DNA of 64,000 nt from Ditylenchus dipsaci (lineage: Eukaryota > Nematoda > Chromadorea > Rhabditida > Anguinidae), in assembly GCA_004194705.1 (NCBI GenBank), contig SADC01000215.1, positions 108,738 to 172,737 on the forward strand, given 5' to 3'. Shown one piece after another: positions 41,800-52,855 of this stretch (the first letter of the stretch is position 1; each line of letters starts with the position of its first letter). A model generated the notes under the pieces. It did not search any database, was not told the origin of the DNA, and saw only the letters and a list, made by a program, of their open reading frames with translations. Position numbers and translations under genes: made by a program.

Positions 41800-42120
41800 C
41801 AGGTTCAGAAACACTTACATTTACATTTACACTTACCCCTTCACAATACGAATGTAAATGTAAATTGAATTCAAGTATTTTCAGAGAATACTAAAAGTGC
41901 TTTATTGATGACGAGGAGTTCAATGCTAGTCATAAAAACTTAAAAAATTGGTAGTTGGGTAAAAAACTGACTTTAAAAAATAAAAGTGAGGATAGGTCAA
42001 TAATTTTCATTTACATTTACATTCGTAGTGTGAAGGCGTAAGTGTAAATGTAAGTGTAAATATTTTCGGTATTGTGAAGACACCTCACATTTACACTTAC
42101 ATTTACACTTACAATTGTGA
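41800..42120. mobile_element. Word foldback (ACATTTACACTT)
   Basis: The left arm CACTTACATTTACATTTACA and right arm, its complement, share an inner CTTCACAATACGAATGTAAA pair. Outer ends could not be fixed. Confidence 0.6.
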
Positions 42121-42168
42121 TAGAGCCATTAGCAAAATGCCGCTTAAATTTCGAGGTACAGGCGGGGT

Positions 42169-42246
42169 TGTGTTCCGAAACTCAAGCTCAAGGTCAAACT
42201 CAAGGTAAACCTTGAGTTTGACCTTGAGCTTGAGTTTCGGAAACAC
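42169..42246. mobile_element. Very short hAT-like hairpin element
   Basis: About 78 bp, almost perfectly self-complementary: TGTTCCGAAACTCAAGCTCA pairs with its complement, ending GGAAACACTG (inverted CAGTGTTTCC). The flanks AGGCGGGG and AACCGGGG match 6 of 8. Confidence 0.6.
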
Positions 42247-43689
42247 TGAACCGGGGGATTCTTTAGTTGACTGAATATTTTGACTGTAGAGTTCGAATCC
42301 GCTCTTTAACAGGTTTATTTTTTAATTTAGTTCCTAGGTAGTAGTATTTTAGTGGTAGAACTCAGTTGGCAGTACCCAAGTTGTATAAATAGAACATTAA
42401 AACTAAGTGTGTAAAACTAAGTTTTCAAAATTTTTATTTTAGATTTTTGAAAACTGTATTGAAATTTAATAAAATCATTTTGAATTTGACATGGGACCCT
42501 ATTTGAAGATATACGGCATTTAAAATTTCTTATCTCGATATATCCAAAACACCGTGTTTCCTTTCATAGACGCCCTTGAAATTCTCAAAAAATTTCAATT
42601 AAAATTGTTAGTCTAAAATCTTAGTAAAGAAGGAGGTATATAACAGTCAAAATAGTCAAATAATCAAAAGTAGAATCAAACACATGATCAAAAATGTGGC
42701 GAAAACCCTCTTCCGTCTCCCTCGCGCACACTCGAGTGCCCTTACCAAATTTTTAATAGCTTCAATCTTCTTTTCAACATTCTTTGACTTCTTTGCTAAC
42801 CGTGACCACCGAAGGGCAATGGTCCGGGTATCACAGATTGGCTCGGAATCGACACTTGAACCGGCATTGGAAATTGACTTTTGCTAAATCCGGAATCGGG
42901 ATTTGAGTTTTGTAAAAACCGCATTCCGAATCGGAATTTTATTTTTGCCGAAACCAAAGCCGGAGCCTTGAAAACGGGTTTTTGAAACAAATCGCTGCTG
43001 CTTTACACGATTTTTTTTTGTTTATTTTAGTAATTAACACAAAATATTCGCTCAAAAGTTAAAAATACGCGTTTAAAGTCAGCTAAGCAAGAACAAAATT
43101 ATGTTAGAGTCGGGCCTAAGCCATTTCGGTAAGAATGCCCGTGTATCACCACCTGAAGACCACAGTTTGGGCACTATTACGTGGGGTCATCATCTAGATA
43201 CCATTACCTAAAAATCACCCTATAGGTAATACTACGTCGATACTGCTACTTAGGTAATGGGGCCTGCTTAGCATCGTAAAACCCCAAGTGTACCCTTAGT
43301 TTTAAAACCGAGAGCTGAAAAAAGGAAACAAAGAGAGAAGATACCTAAGGCCGCCAAATTTTGGAGGAAAATACTCTTTGCAGGGGGAGGTGTTAATCAG
43401 ATTGTAATTTCATTTCGCACAATAAACTTGTCTATCAATAAGTACATGAAGGAGGTTCGACAGTAAGACTTCAGAACATTGTTCTATTAGACAATTCTTC
43501 GGGCTGGAAATAGTGTGGATAAAAAAACATAAGAAGTAAACCAAATAAGAACCAGGTAATAATCATTTAAAAAATAAAAAATCAAGCAACGAGTAAAGGC
43601 ATGAATTTCTTGTCAGGGTAAACTTTTCAAAAAACTGTTGCTAACTGGGGTTGCTAACTGCCTCCGTTGCTAACTGGCCAACCCCTTGC
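42247..43689. other. No gene seen
   Basis: AT-rich, with a short inverted pair near 42885-42960 (CCGGAATCGGGATTTGAG-like words). A weak T-arm-like GAGTTCGAATCCGCTC at 42290-42305 lacks the rest of a tRNA. Confidence 0.45.
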
Positions 43690-44062
43690 AGTTTGTGCCA
43701 ATTTAAAATTGTGCCAGTTCAAATACAGTCAACCCTCGATTTAACGACACCCCGATTTAACGACACCCGAAAATGAGCTAACTTGGTTGGCTTTGACTAA
43801 AATTTAGTCAAAGTGAACCCCCAATTTAACGACACCCTCGATTTAGCGACACCTCAAGTCGGTCCCCAGGGGTGTCGTTAAATCGAGGGTTGACTGTAGT
43901 GCCAAATACATTTCGTGCCAACACTTTGGGTTACTTTCCCCGAAAATGCGTTGGCACTATTTGAATTGGCACAATTTGAAAATGGCACAAACTGCAGGGG
44001 CACAAACTGAATTTGCATAAACTAGAAAGGCACAATTTGAATCGGCACAAACTAAAACGGCA
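43690..44062. mobile_element. GGCACAAA word element split by a pogo-like MITE
   Basis: The left part has TTTGTGCCAATTTAAAATTG; the right part has six or more GGCACAATTTGAA / GGCACAAACTG words. The 43736-43896 element separates them. The words are related to those in 36633-37214. Confidence 0.6.
43736..43896. mobile_element. Pogo-like MITE, TA duplication
   Basis: Ends CAGTCAACCCTCGATTTAAC and its complement with TA on both sides. Internal TTTAACGACACCC words are repeated four times. 161 bp, non-coding. Confidence 0.85.
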
Positions 44063-44821
44063 CATTCTACTCCTTTCGAAAAATATTTTAAAAAAAATTT
44101 TCAAATTTTTTTGTGTGAATAATAGCAGCAGAAATAGTTTGAAGAGTGAAAACAGAACGACAATTTGCTTTGGCATTATCTTGTGCACATTTTTCAACTA
44201 TTACTATAGGTGATGAACGTCTATTCTACATTCAGTATACCGATTCAGTATTCAGTATATCGAAAAATAAAGCCACCGGGGCTCTGTTAGAGGAAATACG
44301 GTAATATTAATTTTTGTCCTCCGAACATCGTTCAGATTAACAACTGGTTGGAAGGTTAATGTAAATTACAAGCAAGGGGGAATTTTGATAAAACTTTTAT
44401 TCGCGTATTCTTGCAGAGCGTATCCATGTTCCTTGTGAATCTGCTTTTTCAGCTCTGAATGCTAAAAAAATTATAGGAATGACTCATGGACCATAGGTAA
44501 GCTATCAAAAAATGATAAGGGTATCGAGGTATTTCAATTTTCTAAGAGCAGTAGATCTACTTTTTGTGGACCTTCAGAAGTGGGGAGCCAGTATATCAGG
44601 AATTTTGGCACGCTCTACAAAAAAATTCATAATCGAAGTTCGCCCAGGTTGCAGTCATGGTCTTTATTTTGTTAGATAAAAATAATTGCGAAAAAAGCTT
44701 GACCTAGCATACGCTGAAAAAACAATACTTGGGTAAAGAGTCTGAATGTGCAGGTTGGGCTTTATGCGAGTCGGGTTTTGCGTGAGTTGGGTTCAGTGAG
44801 TCAGTACTTGTGCGCATTGTT

Positions 44822-45560
44822 TTTTTTTGGCGCTGGGCGCCGGCACCGGCGCCGGGGTTCTCAAAAATGGGCGCCGGCACTGGCGCCAGTGGGCGCCGGT
44901 TATTCTGGAGGCGCCGGGTATTTCAAAAAATCGGCGCCAGTCATTTTTTGGGCGCCGGAAAAATCTAAAAGTAACTAAAAAATGTTTGTTTCACAAAAAG
45001 TATGTTTTTCATTATTAATAAGAAAAGTGACATGAATTTATCATTCTCTTGTTATACATAAAATGGTTATACATTTTTACAATTATCGATGCGTTAGACT
45101 TCTTCCTTCATCTGTTCGCATTGAAGTAATTCACACGTGCAATTCACAGCCGCTGCGCTTGCACAAATAAACAACATGTCATATGCTATCATGGCCAGTG
45201 ATAAGTTAAACCTAGACCAGTAATAAGCTTGTTTAGTCACTTAATTTAAGTGCATGCAAATGGTGTAAGTTGAAGTTCATTAAAACAAGTTGAATTGCTG
45301 AAACTCCTTCAATTTCATGATTTTATGGTTAACTATATGTACAAAAAAGAATGAATCGTGTTATTTTTTAAAGCGAAAATCAATAAAAAAATTAAAAAGA
45401 TTGCAAATTTTTTGAGAAAAGACATATCGGAAAAAATACTAAAATTTATTTGAAAAACAGGCGCCGGCGCCGGAGTTTTTAAAATCGGCGCCGAGCGTCG
45501 GCGCCCTTATTTTCTGAAAATTTTCGGGGTGGACACCGGCGCCGGCGCCCCTGCAACTAT
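44822..45560. mobile_element. Word foldback (GGCGCCGGC arrays), family A
   Basis: The left array (44829-44960) is GGGCGCCGGCACCGGCGCC-like; the right array (45460-45551) is the complement and ends GGCGCCCCTG (inverted CAGGGGCGCC, hAT-like). The interior of about 500 bp is AT-rich. The left boundary was not resolved. Confidence 0.65.
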
Positions 45561-46225
45561 GCTTGTGCGAGTTGGGCTTTTACGTGTCCCGCATGTATGG
45601 GACGTCTCATTTTTCCTTAGTTCTATTTCTTTCATGTGACTTTTTTGTATCGCAAAAAGCGACTTCAGTAGTACTACTCCATTTCGACAAGGGTAAATCT
45701 CAGACCCTAGTGGTGCAAAACTTACCGACCACTCTTCTTCGTCACTTCTGATAGTCATGCCAAGTATCTCAACTCAGAAAAAATGCTTCAAACCAGATTG
45801 GCCAATCACTACAAAGAGCTTGTCCATCTTTGCAAAGTCACAGAAAATAAACTAGGTTGAGATGGGCGGGACAATTAAAAAAAGGCTGCTGCTATAGTGT
45901 CGAAAATGAGATATTTATCGAAAATATAAATTTAAATTAGCTGTTGGAAATTGTTTGAGATAAAGTTCAATGTTATGCGATCAAGTTTACGTTTGTCAAA
46001 AGATAACTGAGTTTTAACAAGTAAATTAACTAGACAAAAACCAAAGAAACGGCGGCGCAGTCGCCTCAGAAATTAGACGGGAGGAGGGGTGGGTCAGGAA
46101 TTTGGAAAACGAATCTTCATTTGTAATTTTCAAATGACTCATGGACCATAGGTAAGCTATCAAAAAGTGACTCATGGCTCATGGTTCAGCTGAATTTCCA
46201 TTTATAAAAAATTTCCTATTTAGGC
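45561..46225. other. No gene seen
   Basis: Short open frames only. ATGACTCATGGACCATAGG at 46134-46152 repeats the sequence near 44480. Confidence 0.45.
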
Positions 46226-46227
46226 AA

Positions 46228-46562
46228 ACTATGGAATTATGGGGGTCGGGGGTTATTTTTCAACCCCCTCGGGGATGGGGGATTATTAGAGGGTGGGGAT
46301 TAATAGAGCTTGGGGGATTAATAGAGGTTATACGGTATGTGGAATAAAGTATTTTTACTGTTTGGAAAAATTCCATGTGCCTTTTTCCTATTTGGTAAAA
46401 TCCCATTGAGCATTTTTACCGTTGGGCATTTTTACCGTTTGGCATTTTGCAGAAAATATAAACTCTATTAATCCCCATCCTCTATTAAACCCCCACCCTC
46501 TAATAATCCCCCACCCCCGAGGGGGTTGAACAATAATCCCCACCCTCTAATAACCCCCCCCC
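46228..46562. mobile_element. Foldback with CCCCACCCTCTAATAA words
   Basis: The left arm has GGGGGATTATTAGAGGGTGG and GGGGGATTAATAGAGGTTA followed by TACGGTA; the right arm has the complements. The TATACGGTA next to the words suggests a relative of the TACCGTATT family. A half copy is at 47690-47757. Confidence 0.6.
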
Positions 46563-47300
46563 TCTTTCCGATTTTAAGGGAGGCTGCGCCGCTCTTTCTT
46601 TAACGTGTTTCTAATTAATTTTCATGATAAAACTTAATGATTGTCATTCCGCAAACGTGATCTTTATCCAATAACATTCAGCTTTTATTTTGAACAGCTA
46701 TTTTCATTGATGGTTTCAAAGAAGATTTCGTTTTCGTTATCAGAGTGGCGGCCTTCTTATTTTTTTTTCTTCCTGCCATCTCGACCTAGTTCTTATTTCT
46801 GATCTTGCAAAAAATTTCCAGGCTCTTTGATTGACCTAGCTGGTTTGAAGCACGCTATTTGTGTATCTTCTGATCCTCATCGAGGACGCAAACTTAGTAA
46901 CTGCGTTGAAATATTGAGATTTACCTTCGGACGATTTGACAATTTTATCCATTCTAAGGCGACCTCAAATGCTGGGACCTTTGGATTGCCGTGAATCGCA
47001 TCCGTAAATTCGATAAAGGAAATGAATACTGGGTAATGTACCAAAATGATGTGAACCAAACAAACCACTTAATTCTGTGTTCTTAGCATTTGCACTTCTA
47101 GGTTCATAACAAATGACATCTGGATGAAAGAAAAATATGTCATCGTTATTATCAATAAACAATAAACCACAAAAAACCTGTTCAACTATTGCGATTGCTA
47201 TATCACTAACAATGTTTACGAAATAATAATACTGGCGTTGCGTAGAGTTGAGAGAGTAAGCGTACGCCAGTGGCCGCGTACGGCTTTTGTACAGGCTTGG
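46563..47300. other. No gene assigned
   Basis: Minus-strand frames of 63 and 128 codons overlap between 46877 and 47351 and read partly protein-like (FTDAIHGNPKVPAFEVALEW). They switch frame at about 47050 and match no family I know. Confidence 0.35.
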
Positions 47301-47371
47301 GAAAAAGTGCGATCCCACGATATACTCCTTGCGAGTCGGCGCTCTAAACAATTGAGCTATCGGGTCGCCCC
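47301..47371 (-). ncRNA. tRNA-derived relic (degenerate)
   Basis: On the minus strand GATAGCTCAATTGTTTAGAG gives a good D-arm and A box. Then come GCCGACTCGCAAGGAGT and GTGGGATCGCAC where a T-arm should be. The anticodon stem and the 3' half of acceptor and T stems do not pair. It is a tRNA pseudogene or the head of a tRNA-derived SINE. Confidence 0.35.
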
Positions 47372-48130
47372 AGGCCTGTTTCTTATTTTTCTGCTATCTG
47401 CCTCCCTTACAAGAGACTCGGCATCGATACCAGAAGCGACGAGAAGAAATGGTGGGCAAGGTTCTTGCTTTGGCTGTGTGAAGTCGCTTTTTGGATTTCA
47501 AGTAGCTTTGTGGATTTATAAAAATTCGCACAGAAAAAAAACTAATGAAAAATAAGCAAAAAGTGAGGCGAAAAGCAAGACGTCAAGTACACGCGAGACA
47601 AATTCGAAGAAATTCCATAAATTAGAATTATAATCTTTTAAAATAAAAATTTTCAGAAATTTCCGGCGCCTTTGCCAAAGAGGTTGAAATATAATCCCCA
47701 CCCTCCGAGGAGGGTTGATTAATAATCCCAGTGGAGGATTAAAAGAGGTTATACGGTAGTTTGCATTCGGCATTTTCCTCGTTTTTCATTTTGCCAAATG
47801 GTAGGAAGATCGCACCCATTTTTACCCATATTATGTGGTCGAAGGCTTAAGCCCCCAAGGTGCATAACATATTTATTTTTTTAGTTCACTATTTAAGTTC
47901 ATTCACTTCTTGGACCAAAAACTATCGAGGAATCGATTGGAATTATTTCCAGCACTGCTTTACTATCAGCAAATACCCTAATTTTGGGATTTCATGCAAA
48001 ATATACACAGACGTGTGTAGGATGGCATGCAATTGGACATTATTGGATTTTTTTCAATTCCAACTCTCAGTAAATATTAATTTCTCTTTTTCGATAGCTT
48101 AAATAAAAGTCTCACATTTTAGCACATGAA
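47372..48130. other. No gene seen
   Basis: Includes the CCCCACCCTCCGAGGAGGG half-copy at 47690-47757. Otherwise AT-rich with no recognised feature. Confidence 0.45.
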
Positions 48131-48493
48131 ATTGTGACCAGTGTTGTTCCAGCGCCGGGATCGGCGCCGGCGCCAGCGCCGGCGCCGACCCTTTCTGAAA
48201 AAAGGTCCCAGCGCCAGCGCCGAGCGCCTCCCTAAAAATTTTTGGCTCCGGCGCCAGCGCCGTCGCCGACCTCTTTTGAAAAAATGCCCCAGCGCCGGCG
48301 CCGGCGCTCATGGCAGCGCCGACGCCGGCTTGATAATTTTGCTTTTGCTGTAAATTTCATGAAAAATTCCTATTTTTCAACAGTATGTTTTTTACAGTGA
48401 AAGTGATAATAATTATTTGTTATCTATAACGCTTAGCAGCATACCGTTTATATTTCCTCTATTAATTCCTCATGATAAGTGAATTTTGAAATA

Positions 48494-48996
48494 CAGGGTG
48501 TCTTAAAAAATCCGCAGAATTCGAGATGGCTATAACTTTTCCTAGAACGAATTTCTGTTTTCACTAATCGTTTTCTCTTGACGGGCAATTTCGTTAAATG
48601 TATAATGTTAAAAGTATGATTTTCGCTTGGTCCCCCTGTGGTTTCGGGTTTTACCATCTAGGAACCACCCACAGAGGGACCACAAAGGGACCAAGCGAAA
48701 ATCGTATTTTTGACATTATACACCAAATGAATTGCCCGTCAAGAGAAAATGGTTGAAGAAAACAGAAATTAGAAATTCGGTCTCGAAAACAAGTTACCGT
48801 ATTTTCTCTATTAATGCACCCGGGTTCATTATTTTCAACCCTTCAAAAATGTTGAAATTGTGAATAAAAAATGGCCCTAACTCTGAAATCCTAGTCAAAG
48901 AATCGAGGGGGGGGGTTCATTATTAGAGAGGGGTTCATTAATAGAGAAAATACGGTATATCCATTTCAAATCCTGTGGATTTCTCGAAACACCCTG
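48494..48996. mobile_element. Mariner-end foldback nested in 48139-49415
   Basis: TA-flanked ends CAGGGTGTCTTAAAAAATCC and, inverted, CAGGGTGTTTCGAGAAATCC. Arms share TGACGGGCAATTTCGTTAAA and AAGTATGATTTTCGCTTGG; the loop centre has two inverted copies of the GGTCCC motif. The 48797 element sits in its right arm. Confidence 0.82.
48797..48955. mobile_element. TACCGTATT-family MITE, third nesting level
   Basis: Ends CCGTATTTTCTCTATTAATG and its complement, TA on both sides. Inner word is GGTTCATTATT. 159 bp. Confidence 0.75.
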
Positions 48997-49899
48997 TATT
49001 TTCCTTATGCTGAGAAATAAGTCCATATGAGGTGGAGTTATTAGAGAAAGGGAAGTTCATGAAAGGAATAGGTTATATAAGTTTTGTGAAAATAAAAGTT
49101 GTGTGAATTAGTTTTTTAACAATAGCATATGATACCCTGGTTATGTTACAAAAAGAAACTAAAAAATTAAAGAAAATAAATAAAGAAATGAAAGAAATTG
49201 CAGCACAAAAGAGCTGATAATTTAGTTTAAAATTAAGAATAATTGTCTTTCTCAATATTAGGCTGTTAAATTTTAGAAACAGCGCCGGGGCCAGCGCTGG
49301 GACAAAAATTTTTAGCGCCGGCGCCGACCAAAATTTTCATTGGCCCAAGCGCCGGCGCCGAGCGCCAGCCCGGCGCTGTTTTTTCCCGGGCAGCGCCGGC
49401 GCCGGAACAACACTGATTGTGACCTGTAGGACAAAAACTCAGAAAATATTAGTTAAACCCGAAAAATCGATTTCCGGCGATTCAACAGGCTTTAGCCTGT
49501 AAATCAGCTCTGGTATGGGTTAGACTTTTCTATGATGATTTTGTTGGATATCCAACAATGTGAGGATCATTTTGACATCAAACTTATGAATAAAAAACAT
49601 GAAAAAATTAGGCCAGCAGCCTCCAGATCTAATTTTCGGATCTAGGTGAAGGTAATTGAAAACCATTATACTCTTCCAGAATCGAGTTTTGAAGACTAAG
49701 TTTTGTATCCTGGAGCATATCCAGGTTGTGCTCAAGCTTTTTACCTAGGTCATCATGGTTTTTTAGTCAAAATTTGAAAAATTTGAATTGGCGCCTTTTG
49801 AATTTTAAAGGGATAAGGCTGTATAGAGAGGGGAAGGGAATAAAAGAGGGCCACTTTTATGGCAGAACATCAGAAATTCAAATGTTTGTATTCTTCGAT

Positions 49900-51026
49900 G
49901 GGACACGGACGTTTGTGTCTAAAACCGTTTGTGTCTAAGGCCGTTTGTGTCTAAACCGTTTGTGTCTAAACCGTTTGTGTCTAAGGCCGTTTGTGTCTAA
50001 TTTTTTAGATAAGCTAATTCATTTTATTGATTTTTTCATCATTAAACCACAGTCAACCCCTAACATAGTGACACTTTGTGACACCTTTAATATAGTGACA
50101 CTTTATTCTCGGCTAACAAACAGGTGTTGGTACTCAGATAATGGTCCTCAGGCAGCTATTCCCGAATGGTCCCACTTTGGTGCTGGTACTCATGTAATGG
50201 TATTCTGGGGCGTTAAGCGAATCAATCCACATCCCGTATTGGTCCATACACGAATTGATCCATACTTTTAAAATTCGGGCATTGAGAATTTTTTTTGTCT
50301 GAACCAACCTAACCAGGCGGTCGTCCACTTGGAGCAACTTTTTTTTTGAATTTTTGGGTATTAGAACCTGTTTTCTGGATCAACTCGGGCATGCTGAGAA
50401 TGGTTTGATAGTGGTAAAATGGCGTTTCGTCAAGTATTTTTTTGGTTTTAGGAGATAATTGATTTTACAAAAACTCGATTATACCGAAACTCAAAAAATA
50501 CCCTACAAAACGGTATTCTAACAATATCAAACCAAATTCAGCACGTCCAGATTAGTCCAGAAAATAAAGTTTGGAACTTGAAAAACGAAAAAAAATTTTG
50601 ATCCAAGTGGACGACCACTTGGCTTAGTTGGTTCTGACTTGAAATATAAATTCCCACAAAATTTTTGTTTGGAGTAGTTTTGGATGGTTTCGAGTGGTTT
50701 TTTTGTTGGTTTTAAGTGTGTTGGGTACTTTTAGTTGGGTTTGGAGGTTTTGGGTGTCTTGAGGTGGTTTTGAGTGGTTTAGGTGGTTCAGACACATTCT
50801 AAAATTTTTCGAAAAAACAACAAGGGGGACCAAAGCAACTTTTGAATAAAAAAATTGACGAAACGTCTATTTACCGTAATTCACATTGCGAGGGTGAGGG
50901 GTAGGAGTGCACAATACAAATGAATTAGGTTATGTAAAAAATTAGACACAAACGGTTTAGACACAAACGGTTTAGACACAAACGGCCTTAGACACAAACG
51001 GTTTTAGACACAAACGGGGTGTACCC
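49900..51026. mobile_element. MULE-like word foldback (GTTTGTGTCTAA), exact 9-bp TSD
   Basis: The duplication TTCTTCGAT lies at 49891-49899 and 51027-51035. The ends are GGGACACGGACGTTTGTGTC and, inverted, GGGTACACCCCGTTTGTGTC. Six to seven GTTTGTGTCTAA words stand at the left end and five at the right. The interior holds a piece of pogo-like sequence (50049-50110) and a foldback at about 50280-50640. Confidence 0.88.
50280..50640. mobile_element. Foldback with GGTCGTCCACTTGG arms
   Basis: Ends TCTGAACCAACCTAACCAGG and the inverted complement AGAACCAACTAAGCC. The inner arms GTCGTCCACTTGGAGCAA and AAAACTCGATTATACC pair with partners. A second copy is at 54515-54852. Confidence 0.75.
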
Positions 51027-51409
51027 TTCTTCGATTGCCTCACCATCTTTTCAACTGGGCCATGGCAAAAAAGACTCTATATGCATTTTTGATCAAGAGT
51101 ACTTCTCGGAATCATGTCTAAGGTAAGTGTGTGCGCGCATCTCTAACTCTCAAGCCCCCTTGCGCCCCCGAAGGGGGCGCAGGGGGCTTGGAGTTGAGAT
51201 GCGCACACCCACATACCTTAGACACAAATCACTCGAAAGTGACTTTGTATGCATGAAAAAGCATGCATACCAGAGTTCATTTATGCGGTAGGCCCCAGTA
51301 TTCAAAACTATGTTCAACATCTTCTTGTTAGTGGGCCCTGTGTGATTAGTGGCCCCCTTTTATTCCCTTACCCTCCCTATACAGCCCTTAATCCTGATTC
51401 TATAGTCAA

Positions 51410-51800
51410 GCCATGGTAATTGCCGGTGGTAATTACCATGATAATTACCCGGTAATTAACGGTAATTACCATTCTATTTACCAAGGGCTTTGAAATTTTG
51501 GTACTTAAAAACAGTAAATTCAGTCAATATAGTTGACATATAGTTAATACGATCGAGCAAGATACACGGTATAATAGCACTTATGCCATAAACGCTCAGT
51601 TTTTTAAACCTATTTTGATAGTTGACAGGGGAACATCACGAAACACCTAAAATGGCACCTACGTATGATCCCAGGAGTTAAAATTATCTTAGTCTCCCTG
51701 TGGTTTTAATTACACAGTTTTGGTAATTACATGGTAATTACCTGGTAATTACCGTAATTATCACTCGATTTAATTACCATGGTAATTAACCAACCCTATT
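51410..51800. mobile_element. Word foldback (GGTAATTACC), hAT-like right end
   Basis: The left array 51415-51475 and right array 51722-51790 are GGTAATTACCATGG-type words. The right end CCAACCCTA equals the inverted TAGGGTTGG end of 37004-37129. The left end is eroded. Confidence 0.6.
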
Positions 51801-52733
51801 AGAAACCGAGTGAAAAAATCCGTACAGAAGTTCAATAGTCATGAATTTTTTGAATTGGCGGAGGACAACCGTTGTCGTAGACGGCAATGGCGCTTTAAAA
51901 AGGCTAATTTTAAAAAAATTTTTAAATTATCATTGCTATTTTTATTTTTACGTGCAAAGTCAATTAGTAACAAATGCGAGAAAATTTGATGAATGTGAAC
52001 AAAGGCTCCTTCATGTTCTGCAAGTCAGCGAAAGCGCCTTTCGTAATTTCCTAGGCTTCAAATTAGCATTTTTTGATAGATAACTTCGATACTTTCTTGC
52101 AATCCCTTCAAGTTTGGAACGGGGCTTGGGTAAGCTTTTGAATTGATATACCTGTTGTTTTTTATTGTGATTTTTTAAGCTTAGGATTTTAAGACGCACT
52201 GAAACATGAGTTTAAGATATATTCGAGTCCGTCCTAACATACGCTGGCCTACCATCGCCTAAGCCTAAAAAACGACACGGGGACCAAGGCAAACCCTTCC
52301 CCATTATCACGAGCGTAGCTGCGCCGTTGGGCGCTATGTTGCACTGTGATAGTTTTCTACATAAAAAATACTTTTCTAAAGGGCCATTGCCGTCTCCCAC
52401 AACGGTTGTCCCCGCCAATTAGAAAAAACATTCTAATCATTGAACTTCTACACGGACTTTTCACTTTATTTCTAACAAAACTTTACTTAAAATTAAATTG
52501 TAGGCTCTGCTTTGTTAGAAACCAAGCTGAAAAATCCGTACAGAAGTTCAATGATCAGGCGAAATTGTTCAAATTGGCGGAGAATCCAGCTGGAAATTTT
52601 TTTACAAGATATATTTTTTTACAAATATATTTTAAAGCTTGTGTCTTTTAAAAAAAGGTAGTAAATGGCAGTACGAAGTTTGAAAAGAAATCATTTCCGT
52701 AAGCGCAGGGCTTCCAAACGTCTTTATTCATGG
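51801..52733. other. Mosaic of foldback pieces, no gene
   Basis: GGACAACCGTTGTCGTAGACG at 51863-51883 pairs with its complement near 52388-52410. AATCCGTACAGAAGTTCAAT occurs at 51818 and 52532 beside CTAACAAAAC arms shared with the MITE at 21889. A GGCCTACCATCGCCTAAGCC piece at 52244-52263 belongs to the 60.6-61.2 kb family. Confidence 0.5.
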
Positions 52734-52855
52734 CTCATTTATAAACGTTGTCGTTGTCGTCGTCGTTATCATATAAAGGCACTTTTACGCCAACGACGAT
52801 GACAACGACGACCTATTTGTAAAAACTCCAACGACAACGCCAATGACAACGAATT
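52734..52855. mobile_element. Truncated GTTGTCG-word element
   Basis: Repeats the left arm of 7276-7655: GGCTCATTTATAAACGTTG, then GTCGTCGTCGTTATC, AAAGGCACTTTTACGCCAAC and ACGACCTATTTGTAAAAACT. Confidence 0.75.

Larger units (their letters stand above)
48139..49415. mobile_element. hAT-like word foldback (GGCGCCAGCGCC), exact 8-bp TSD
   Basis: The duplication ATTGTGAC lies at 48131-48138 and 49416-49423. The ends are CAGTGTTGTTCCAGCGCC and, inverted, CAGTGTTGTTCCGGCGCC. Arms are GGCGCCGGCGCCAGCGCC arrays (48150-48332 and 49280-49400). A mariner-end element is nested inside. Confidence 0.9.
49755..51400. mobile_element. FB1 foldback interrupted by a MULE-like element
   Basis: 49755-49899 and 51036-51400 are the two parts of one FB1 copy. 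The left part ends TTTGTATTCTTCGAT and the right part resumes TTCTTCGATTGCCTCACC, exactly as uninterrupted FB1 reads near 3625-3650. The central hairpin is at 51152-51189. Removing the insert and one TSD restores the expected order. Confidence 0.85.

Noticed and set aside
42270..42330. tRNA gene (GAGTTCGAATCCGCTC T-arm-like)
   Set aside because: No pairing acceptor stem, D-arm or anticodon arm could be built around it.
42684..42887. 67-codon frame starting MIKNVAKTLFRLPRA
   Set aside because: Looks like a targeting peptide at first sight, but there is no downstream exon or conserved sequence.
46877..47351. Overlapping 63- and 128-codon minus-strand frames
   Set aside because: No recognised domain, the sensible stretches fall in two frames, and the upstream part lies in a degenerate tRNA-like sequence.
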